From Snowella sp031396835 (GTDB lineage Bacteria; Cyanobacteriota; Cyanobacteriia; Cyanobacteriales; Microcystaceae), in the NCBI GenBank assembly GCA_031396835.1, contig JANNLO010000113.1:1-34411 (forward strand): a stretch of 34,411 nucleotides of DNA, written 5' to 3'. How positions within the stretch are numbered: position 1 is the stretch's first letter; each line of letters begins with the position of its first letter. The position numbers and the translations under genes are program-made. Of this stretch, positions 24,385 through 31,089 are shown in pieces. The notes beneath the pieces were generated by a model. The model saw nothing but the letters and a program-made list of their open reading frames with translations. It had not been told where the DNA came from and ran no database searches.

Positions 24385-26886
24385 TCAGGAGATGATAAGA
24401 GATGAAGAAAAAATAGATAACCCTAACTTCTTGTCAAGTTCTGAGGCTTGTTCTTCAATAGTTAATTCTATATCTAAATTATCAAATTCATCCAATAAAT
24501 CAAGTTCATAATTTAAAATTTCAATACCTGATAAGTCTTGGCATTTAAAGCGTTCTATTGCTGGTAAAATAGGACGTAAATAATCAGCTATAATCCTTTT
24601 CTCTGGATTCATTAAGCTTTTGTTTGCGTGAGCAATAACATCTACAGGATATTCTTTCCGTTTCATTGCTAACATAAAAGCTTTTGTGATTTCAGCTTTG
24701 GAAGCCGCAGAAGAAACACCAAGAATATCATAGGGATTTTGAACTCGTTTGCTTTCATTTATATTATCTCGCTTGGTAGCTTTCATTATTTGGTCAAACT
24801 TAATTGCCATTGCATTAGCCTCGGTTTGGTTAACTTGAAAGGTTGTGAACCTTTTATAGACCACGAATTGTTTAGGATTGTTAAATAGTGATAGATGTAT
24901 GATATCGGGAAGATTTTCATATTCTTGTTGAGCATTATCTGAAAGATACTGAATAGCTGAGAGATTATTTTCTTTAATACTTTCCTCCAAAGAAACTGTT
25001 AATCTTTCTAGGCGTTCTTTTTGAGTATCTGGTAATAAGTCTCCACACTCTTCAGTAGCAAATTTAAAGCTAGAAATAAAGAACTTAGCAGAATCATAGT
25101 CATCAGAAGCAAATATTTCCAATTCCTTAAGTTTATTTTCTGCTATCTCAAGCCTATCTATTTCAGTTGTTCCATCTTCATTAAGAATCTGATTAGCTGC
25201 TCTTACGACTTCCCCTGCGATTTGATTCATTTTTTCAACACCGATGGGTGTTAGATTTCCTTCTTGATTTAATTTTTGTATTTCTTCTTCTACTTTTTTA
25301 TAAATTTTCTCATTTCTTCCTCCCCTCGAAAAAGAAGAACTGACTTTGATTGATGGATCATTTTTGAGAGCTGCCGTAATTTGTAAAGCACTGTTTTGCT
25401 CATCTAGCTCAACGGTGACAAGAACTTCTGTTCCTTGGGGATAAAATTCATCTAAGGCCAACCACATTTGACCAATAGGTTCATTATTCTGAGATTTATC
25501 TAAATCTTCTTTTACGAGGTCAGAATTAGAGAGCTTATAATGGATTACTCTTTGCCCATCGAATTCTGTTTTAAAGGTGTGAGTCGTTTTTATCGGAAGA
25601 ATTTCACCTTGTTTAATCAATAGGTGTCGCAGATCATTGATTAATTCAATATAATAATTTCGAGAAACGGTACTAATTTTTTCTGCTAAGCCAGCTCCAA
25701 CAATTGCTGCACCTTCTGCGATCGCAGACATGGGACGGGGATGAACAACAACTTTTTCTGTACCGAAAGCTTCTCTCACTTTTCTTTGAACTAAAGGAAT
25801 TTGTGATGAACCACCAACCAGAAGAACTGTATCAATCATATCTTCGGGATAATCAGAATATTTAATGGCATCCCGACAAACGGCGATCGTTCTCTCTACT
25901 AGGGGAAAAATCATTTCCTCAAACTCAGATCGAGTAATGACAACATCAATATATATCATGCCTAAATCGTCTAACAAGGGTGTTGCTGGAAGAATTTTTG
26001 CCTCAGTAACACTACTTAGAGTGATTTTGGCCTGTTCAACGGTCATTTTAAGATCCCCTAAAAAACTTACTCGCTGATACTGGGGCATTCTAGCAATTAA
26101 ATCGTCAATATCATCTAAATCTTCTTCTTTAGCAACTTTTTGTTTAACTAATTCAATAATTCGATTGTCAATATCGTCACCTCCTAACCATAAATCGCCT
26201 GCTTTCCCTGACTCTACAAATGTATTCCCTGAAACTGTAATGACGGAAGAATCAAAGGTTCCTCCGCCAAAATCGTACACCAGAATCGTTTTAACGTCAT
26301 CAGAATCAGGCTTAAATCCATAGGAAATAGCGGCCGCCGTCGGTTCTGGTAAAAGCTCTCGAACAATTAGTCCAGCCCTTTTTGCTGCATTTTTGGTGGC
26401 ATCTCTCTGTTTATCATTAAAATAAGCGGGAATGGTGATAACGGCTTCTGTAATTTGTCCAGTTTGCCCTAGTTGATTTTGTTGATATATTTGGGCATTT
26501 TGAACGACTTTTTTGAGAATTTCAGCCGAAATATCCTCTGGCTCATACTCTTTTCCTGCCAACCAAACAGACAAACTGTTTTCTGTTCCTTGGCTGGACT
26601 GCGTAATCTTATAGCTTAAATGAGATTGTTGTTGAGCAATGACTGGATCGCTGAAACTACGCCCCATTAAACGTTTAATAGACATGATCACATTTTCTGA
26701 CTCACCTTTTAATAACTGGTTATAAGCCTCTTCTCCCACGATTAACTTTCCTTGGGAAAAAGCAACAACAGAGCGAGTTAATATTTCTATTGAGTTGTCT
26801 TTTGCACTTACGACTTGAACATCTTTAAAGAAAAAAGCCGCAACAGAATTAGTTGTACCCAGATCAATACCAACAAATTTTCCCAT
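24385..26886 (-). CDS. Hsp70 (DnaK)-like chaperone with a C-terminal J-like segment
   Basis: The 833-residue protein has a complete Hsp70 ATPase domain (about 1-400): GIDLGTTNS at 6-14, VYDFGGGTFDSS at 203-214 and VLLVGGSSQIP at 354-364. The usual hydrophobic interdomain linker (DVLLLDVTPL in DnaK) is replaced by EKISTVSRNYYIELIND, so allosteric coupling may differ. A shorter substrate-binding-like beta region (about 410-515) and a helical region (525-700) follow. Residues 717-770 resemble a J domain (NPYDILGVSSAASKAEITKAF and NPEKR), but the HPD loop reads YPVD (746-749). The C-terminal 55 residues are acidic. The GrpE-like gene follows. It is not one of the ordinary DnaK proteins; its clients are unknown. 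One HIP1 site within it argues for long residence. Confidence 0.85.
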   Translation of the reverse strand: MGKFVGIDLGTTNSVAAFFFKDVQVVSAKDNSIEILTRSVVAFSQGKLIVGEEAYNQLLKGESENVIMSIKRLMGRSFSDPVIAQQQSHLSYKITQSSQGTENSLSVWLAGKEYEPEDISAEILKKVVQNAQIYQQNQLGQTGQITEAVITIPAYFNDKQRDATKNAAKRAGLIVRELLPEPTAAAISYGFKPDSDDVKTILVYDFGGGTFDSSVITVSGNTFVESGKAGDLWLGGDDIDNRIIELVKQKVAKEEDLDDIDDLIARMPQYQRVSFLGDLKMTVEQAKITLSSVTEAKILPATPLLDDLGMIYIDVVITRSEFEEMIFPLVERTIAVCRDAIKYSDYPEDMIDTVLLVGGSSQIPLVQRKVREAFGTEKVVVHPRPMSAIAEGAAIVGAGLAEKISTVSRNYYIELINDLRHLLIKQGEILPIKTTHTFKTEFDGQRVIHYKLSNSDLVKEDLDKSQNNEPIGQMWLALDEFYPQGTEVLVTVELDEQNSALQITAALKNDPSIKVSSSFSRGGRNEKIYKKVEEEIQKLNQEGNLTPIGVEKMNQIAGEVVRAANQILNEDGTTEIDRLEIAENKLKELEIFASDDYDSAKFFISSFKFATEECGDLLPDTQKERLERLTVSLEESIKENNLSAIQYLSDNAQQEYENLPDIIHLSLFNNPKQFVVYKRFTTFQVNQTEANAMAIKFDQIMKATKRDNINESKRVQNPYDILGVSSAASKAEITKAFMLAMKRKEYPVDVIAHANKSLMNPEKRIIADYLRPILPAIERFKCQDLSGIEILNYELDLLDEFDNLDIELTIEEQASELDKKLGLSIFSSSLIIS

Positions 26887-27249
26887 TTATCAATCGTCTC
26901 CACTGCTAAGGACTAGTATTCATTTATATAAACTACTACACTATTCATGAAAAATCTACTCATAAAAATCAGAACATTACCTTTAGTAATGACTTTTTTG
27001 TAACACGTATTATGACATTATTTATATGTTAGGATATTGGGCTTTTTCCAAGATAAATAAGTATTAAAAATATACTCATAAATATTTATTGCATTTCCCC
27101 ATAAAACACCGCGTAATATTACACAGATGTATTGAATTCATATAATTTTTTGTTCAGCAATTATACTGAGTTATTGTCTCAAAAACTTGTTGCAAGATAA
27201 CTGATGGTGATTTTGGAAATTGCGATTTAATTACTAATAGAACTTAGGA
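26887..27249. other. AT-rich intergenic region with a short palindrome
   Basis: This 363-bp gap separates the Hsp70-like gene from the end of the sbtB-like gene, both transcribed leftward, so it probably holds the Hsp70 promoter. The one visible structure is CATTACCTTTAGTAATG (26975-26991), a 6-bp inverted repeat with a 5-nt spacer, about 90 nt before the Hsp70 start. It could be an operator. I see no CIRCE-type heat-shock element. Confidence 0.35.
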
Positions 27250-27537
27250 TTAGTGAACAATCCATTGAACATCGGTAACAATAAAAATTCCTCCTAATTT
27301 CTTTAGTAAAGGTTGCATTGCGCTGGCTAACGGTTCTACTACTTCTGAATTAGGACAAATAATCATAATATAACTATTAGTAATTAAATCATCTCCATAG
27401 GAACCATGTTCACCACAACCAGACACATTGTTAATGACAGTATATCTTTCGATCAAGTTCTTTTTAAGAATTTTTAAAACAGAAGGAACTTCAGGATCGC
27501 TAACAATAATTTCAATTTTTTTGACAGATTCTAACAT
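27250..27537 (-). CDS. PII-like SbtB-type regulatory protein, short form
   Basis: A 95-residue PII-fold protein: strand one KKIEIIVSD, helix, YTVINNVSG (32-40) leading into a T-loop region CGEHGSYGDDL, then YIMIICP and IFIVTDVQWIVH. It starts 2 nt after the stop of the SbtA-like gene, so it is surely co-translated with it. SbtB proteins bind adenine nucleotides such as cAMP or AMP/ADP and close SbtA. This one lacks the C-terminal CGPxGC loop of the classical SbtB, which ends here at VH, so redox-linked control by that loop should be absent. The family is inferred mainly from fold and partner. Confidence 0.85.
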   Translation of the reverse strand: MLESVKKIEIIVSDPEVPSVLKILKKNLIERYTVINNVSGCGEHGSYGDDLITNSYIMIICPNSEVVEPLASAMQPLLKKLGGIFIVTDVQWIVH

Positions 27538-27539
27538 TT

Positions 27540-28553
27540 TTAGATTCCCAATAATTTAATAGTTTGTAGATAAATTGGAATACCAACAATAATGTTGAAA
27601 GGAAAAGTAATTGCTAGAGCCATAGAAACATAAAGACTAGGATTAGCTTCAGGCACTGTCATCCGCATAGCGGCGGGTACGGCAATGTAGGACGCACTAG
27701 CACACAGAACCGCAAACAAGAGCGCATTACCTTCACCCATACCAATCATTTTGGCGAGAACAATCCCAATAAAAGCATTCGCGATCGGCATCAAAATGGC
27801 AAAACTAATTAAGAACATACCAGCTTGACGAAGGTCTCGAATCCGACGAGCGGCGACTAGTCCCATGTCCAGTAAAAAAAACATTAATGCGCCATAAAAA
27901 AGGTCTTTCTCGACAAATAAGTGAACCTTACTCCAGCCATTACTACCCGTTAATACTCCTGTTATCAGGCTACCAATTAATAATAAAACTGATCCATTTA
28001 AAAATGCCTCTCGTAAGACTTCTCCCCAGGAGGTTTCTTCGATTTCGTTTTGATCATTTTCATCATTTTCATCAGCAGAAATAGTTTCTTTTTTTGTAAA
28101 AACTCTTACCAGAATTAAACCCACCACGATCGCGGGAGATTCCATCAATGCTAAGGCTGCCACCATGTGACCACCATAAATAATTTGCAATTTGTCGAGG
28201 AGCGAACTAGCTGTAATAAAAGTCACTGCACTAATCGAGCCATAGGTCGCTGCGATCGCCGCCGCATTGTAATTATCGAGTTTAGTTCGTAAAATGAAAA
28301 AAGAATAAATTGGCACAATCGAAGCCATTAATACGCCAGCGAGTAAAGTGGTCACAATTTGGGGATTTAAACCACTTTCAACCAGTTCATGCCCGCCTTT
28401 AAAACCGATTGCGACTAGGAGATACAGAGAAAATAACTTGGGTAAGGGATTGGGAATTTCTAAATCGGATTGAACAAACACCGCGATCATTCCCAAAAAA
28501 AAGAATAAAACTGGCGGATTTAAGATATTAGACAGAATTAAACTGCTATCCAT
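27540..28553 (-). CDS. SbtA-family sodium-dependent bicarbonate permease (divergent type)
   Basis: The 337-residue protein has about ten membrane helices arranged as two inverted halves, as in SbtA. The halves are joined by a very acidic loop (ETISADENDENDQNEIEET, about 156-174). Conserved SbtA-style elements are GFKGG (50-54), AATYGSISAVTFITA (101-115), MESPAIVVGLIL (137-148), and the second-half SASYIAVPAAMR near 286-297. Proteins of this family import bicarbonate with sodium for the CO2-concentrating mechanism. It is clearly more diverged than the classical SbtA, so another anion or role cannot be excluded. The PII-like gene follows 2 nt downstream. Confidence 0.87.
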   Translation of the reverse strand: MDSSLILSNILNPPVLFFFLGMIAVFVQSDLEIPNPLPKLFSLYLLVAIGFKGGHELVESGLNPQIVTTLLAGVLMASIVPIYSFFILRTKLDNYNAAAIAATYGSISAVTFITASSLLDKLQIIYGGHMVAALALMESPAIVVGLILVRVFTKKETISADENDENDQNEIEETSWGEVLREAFLNGSVLLLIGSLITGVLTGSNGWSKVHLFVEKDLFYGALMFFLLDMGLVAARRIRDLRQAGMFLISFAILMPIANAFIGIVLAKMIGMGEGNALLFAVLCASASYIAVPAAMRMTVPEANPSLYVSMALAITFPFNIIVGIPIYLQTIKLLGI

Positions 28554-29068
28554 TGCTTATTTAAAATTTTGCCCTTAAATATTGCGGAATAACAAACATA
28601 GTAGAGCAACAAGGGACAGATGCAGAATTGTTTGCTCCATCAGCAATGCCAGCCGTTAAAACTTGACTCTGACTTTATTTTAGCAGTTGATCTTGGTAGC
28701 CCATTCGCAAAGCATCTTTAAACCCTTGGCAAAAGTATAATTGCGATCCCATGGCGGCACTTGAAGATTGCATCTTTCCCGCCTCAACCCTAACTTTGGT
28801 AAAATAAATAGACAAATAACTTAATTTCTCTTTTGTTGTCTGCCGTTATTAAGTACCCTTATCGTCAAAAATACCTAGTAGTTTGGGCTTGGTGATGGAA
28901 TAACAGCAATCACGTTGAGAATAGTTTGTTTTTCTACTTGGCTAAAGCACTTTTGCAATACATCGTAAAAAAGCCTACTTCATCTGTTCGTTGTAACGCT
29001 CTAACTTTTTAGATTAGATAGAGACTGGATATGTCAATAAATCCCGCTTAGTAAAATATAAAAATATT
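28554..29068. other. 515-bp region with repeat copy 1 and a possible gene remnant
   Basis: It lies between the divergent sbtA-like and ATPase genes. It holds the left 90-bp direct repeat and, on the minus strand, an open frame of 56 codons (28675-28845) that runs through the repeat and ends with TAA. From the ATG at 28773 it would encode 32 residues starting MQSSSAAMGSQL, preceded by a purine-rich GCGGGAAAG. It may be the end of an old gene. The stretch 28860-29068 is AT-rich with a possible -10-like TAAAATATAA just before the ATPase start. Confidence 0.4.
28766..28855 (+). repeat. 90-bp direct repeat, copy 1 (left of the ATPase cassette)
   Basis: This segment begins GATTGCATCTTTCCCGCC and ends CCGTTATTAAGTA, and is identical base for base to 30948-31037. 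Weaker similarity continues for about 9 more bases with two differences. It is separated from copy 2 by 2182 bp, containing the ATPase and nuclease-like genes. Confidence 0.95.
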
Positions 29069-30319
29069 ATGAGTCAAATTAAAATTAAAAATTTTGGTCC
29101 GATTAAAGAGGGACTTGCAGAAAACGATGGTTTCATGGATATTCGCAAAGTTTCTGTTTTTATTGGTAACCAAGGAACAGGAAAAAGCTGCATTGCTAAA
29201 TTAATTTCAACATTCAGTTGGCTAGAAAAGGGATTATATCGTGGAGATATTGAAGAAAAATATGTAACGAGTTACAATCGATTTATTAATACATATTGTA
29301 ACTATCAAAATTTAAAAAACTACTTTTTATCAGAAACTGAAATCGAATATAAAGGAAATGCTTATAGCATTAATTTTAGTGGAGGAAAATTAACTACTTC
29401 TGCTACAAATAGTGGAGCAAAAAACTATACTGTACCTAAAATCATGTATGTACCAGCAGAACGCAATTTTTTGAGTGCTGTAAGACAACCTGAAAAAATA
29501 AAAGGCTTACCTCTATCACTGTCGACTTTTTGGGAAGAGTTGGAACGTTCACAACAAGAATTATCTGGCCGTTTAGATTTGCCTGTGGGCAATGTAAAAT
29601 TTGAGTTTGATAAATCTAATAAGATTTCAAATATTATAGGAAATGATTATAAGCTAAAATTGTCAGAGGCTTCTAGCGGTTTTCAATCATTTGTTGCTCT
29701 GTTTTTAGTATCTAAAAATATTGCTTTATCTATTAATAAAGAGAAAGATACCTCCAAAAATGAACTTAGTGGAGAAGAACAAAAAAGATTAAAAATAGAA
29801 ATAGAAAAAATACTGTCAAACAAAAATCTTTCTGATGACTTAAAAAAAGTAGCGTTGGAAGTCTTATCTTCTAAATATAAGAATGAATGTTTTTTAAATA
29901 TTGTGGAAGAAATAGAACAAAATCTTTTTCCCACGTCTCAAAAAGACGTACTTTATAAATTACTGGAATTTGCTAATATGACAAAAGGAAATCAACTTAT
30001 TCTAACTACCCATAGTCCGTATGTTATTAATTATCTGACATTAGCCATCAAAGGAAATAAGCTATTACAAGAAATTCAATCTTCACCAAAAGCGGATTTA
30101 CTAAAACAGAAATTAGAAAAAATTGTTCCTGAAGTATCTTGTATTTCTGGAGAAGACTCAATTGTATATCAATTAACAGAACAAGGAGAAATTAGATTAC
30201 TTGATAACTATAAAGGATTACCTTCTGATGACAACTATCTCAATCTTTTATTAGCAGAAACCAATCAATCTTTTGATAATTTATTAGAAATTGAAGAGCA
30301 ATTAGAAATTGAAGAGTAA
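29069..30319 (+). CDS. SMC/ABC-like AAA family ATPase (accessory, defence-like)
   Basis: The 416-residue protein has all the motifs of an ABC/OLD-type ATPase: N-terminal strand IKIKNFGPIKEG, Walker A GNQGTGKS (33-40), a YVPAERNFLS element (127-136) typical of defence-linked AAA ATPases, signature LSEASSGFQS (198-207), Walker B FLNIVEEIEQNLFP (275-288) with paired Glu280/281, and H-loop TTHSP (313-317, His315). A lysine- and glutamate-rich helical insert (222-272) lies between signature and Walker B. There is no fused TOPRIM or nuclease domain, so the effector is probably the next gene. That gene starts 2 nt after this stop. No HIP1 site occurs in either gene, unlike their neighbours. Confidence 0.88.
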   Translation: MSQIKIKNFGPIKEGLAENDGFMDIRKVSVFIGNQGTGKSCIAKLISTFSWLEKGLYRGDIEEKYVTSYNRFINTYCNYQNLKNYFLSETEIEYKGNAYSINFSGGKLTTSATNSGAKNYTVPKIMYVPAERNFLSAVRQPEKIKGLPLSLSTFWEELERSQQELSGRLDLPVGNVKFEFDKSNKISNIIGNDYKLKLSEASSGFQSFVALFLVSKNIALSINKEKDTSKNELSGEEQKRLKIEIEKILSNKNLSDDLKKVALEVLSSKYKNECFLNIVEEIEQNLFPTSQKDVLYKLLEFANMTKGNQLILTTHSPYVINYLTLAIKGNKLLQEIQSSPKADLLKQKLEKIVPEVSCISGEDSIVYQLTEQGEIRLLDNYKGLPSDDNYLNLLLAETNQSFDNLLEIEEQLEIEE

Positions 30320-30321
30320 TT

Positions 30322-30834
30322 ATGAATATAAATTTCTTTGATAAACGTTGTCAACGCGAAACAAGCTCATCTAAATTTGGACTTTGCGACGAACCATCAC
30401 CATCTGTCAAGCCTGCTTATCTTGATATTGACATTTGTAATGAACAGGAAAAATGGATTGCCATTGTTGAGAATAAAAATGAGATAGAGATTACATTTAC
30501 TGCTATTGACAAATGTATTGAAATTAAAAGAGTCGATGGTAGTATGGATAGCCGTTGCGATGGAATGCTTACTTATTGGGACAGTATTATTTTTGTAGAA
30601 TTAAAGGAAAGAGCGGTGAAAAATAATGTTTGGGTCGGAAAAGGAGAACAGCAATTAAGAAATGCAATTCGTGTCTTCAAAGAAAATCATAGTTTGGATA
30701 GTTATCAATCTAAAAAAGCATATATAGCTAATAATAAAAAGCCTAATTTTCAATCATCACAAATAAACAGAATGGAGAAGTTCAATGATGATACAGGTTT
30801 TAGGTTGAGGATAGAGAATAACATAAAAATCTGA
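30322..30834 (+). CDS. Small PD-(D/E)xK-like protein, partner of the ATPase
   Basis: The 170-residue protein has no membrane segment. Residues 77-97 contain RCDGML, a strand WDSIIFVELK, and Asp80, Glu93 and Lys95 in the spacing and context of a PD-(D/E)xK nuclease core. GEQQLRNAI follows (108-116), fitting the conserved Q of such folds. The N-terminal half is rich in acidic and aromatic residues with YLDIDICNEQEKWIAIVENKN. The stop of the ATPase gene and the ATG here are 2 nt apart, so translation is coupled and the products probably form a complex. By analogy to two-gene ATPase plus nuclease defence systems it could be the toxic effector, but activity is unproven and I cannot match it to a named system. 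Confidence 0.75.
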   Translation: MNINFFDKRCQRETSSSKFGLCDEPSPSVKPAYLDIDICNEQEKWIAIVENKNEIEITFTAIDKCIEIKRVDGSMDSRCDGMLTYWDSIIFVELKERAVKNNVWVGKGEQQLRNAIRVFKENHSLDSYQSKKAYIANNKKPNFQSSQINRMEKFNDDTGFRLRIENNIKI

Positions 30835-30947
30835 ACTTAGCTCATAACTAATTTTCAGGATTCACAAAAAGATTGCATCAAAAGAACCTCTCCCCTTTGC
30901 TGGGTGAATACTTAATACTCTTGAGATAGATTAAAAAATGACTTTAG

Positions 30948-31037
30948 GATTGCATCTTTCCCGCCTCAACCCTAACTTTGGTAAAATAAATAGACAAATA
31001 ACTTAATTTCTCTTTTGTTGTCTGCCGTTATTAAGTA
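30948..31037 (+). repeat. 90-bp direct repeat, copy 2 (secA upstream region)
   Basis: Identical to 28766-28855. It ends 52 nt before the secA ATG, so it probably holds the native secA promoter or leader. On the minus strand the frame that runs leftward in copy 1 stops soon after leaving this copy. This suggests the native sequence left of the repeat is the one beside copy 1. Confidence 0.95.
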
Positions 31038-31089
31038 GCCTTCTCGGTTTCCCTATCATATTAAATCCCTAATAATTCCCGAAATCACT

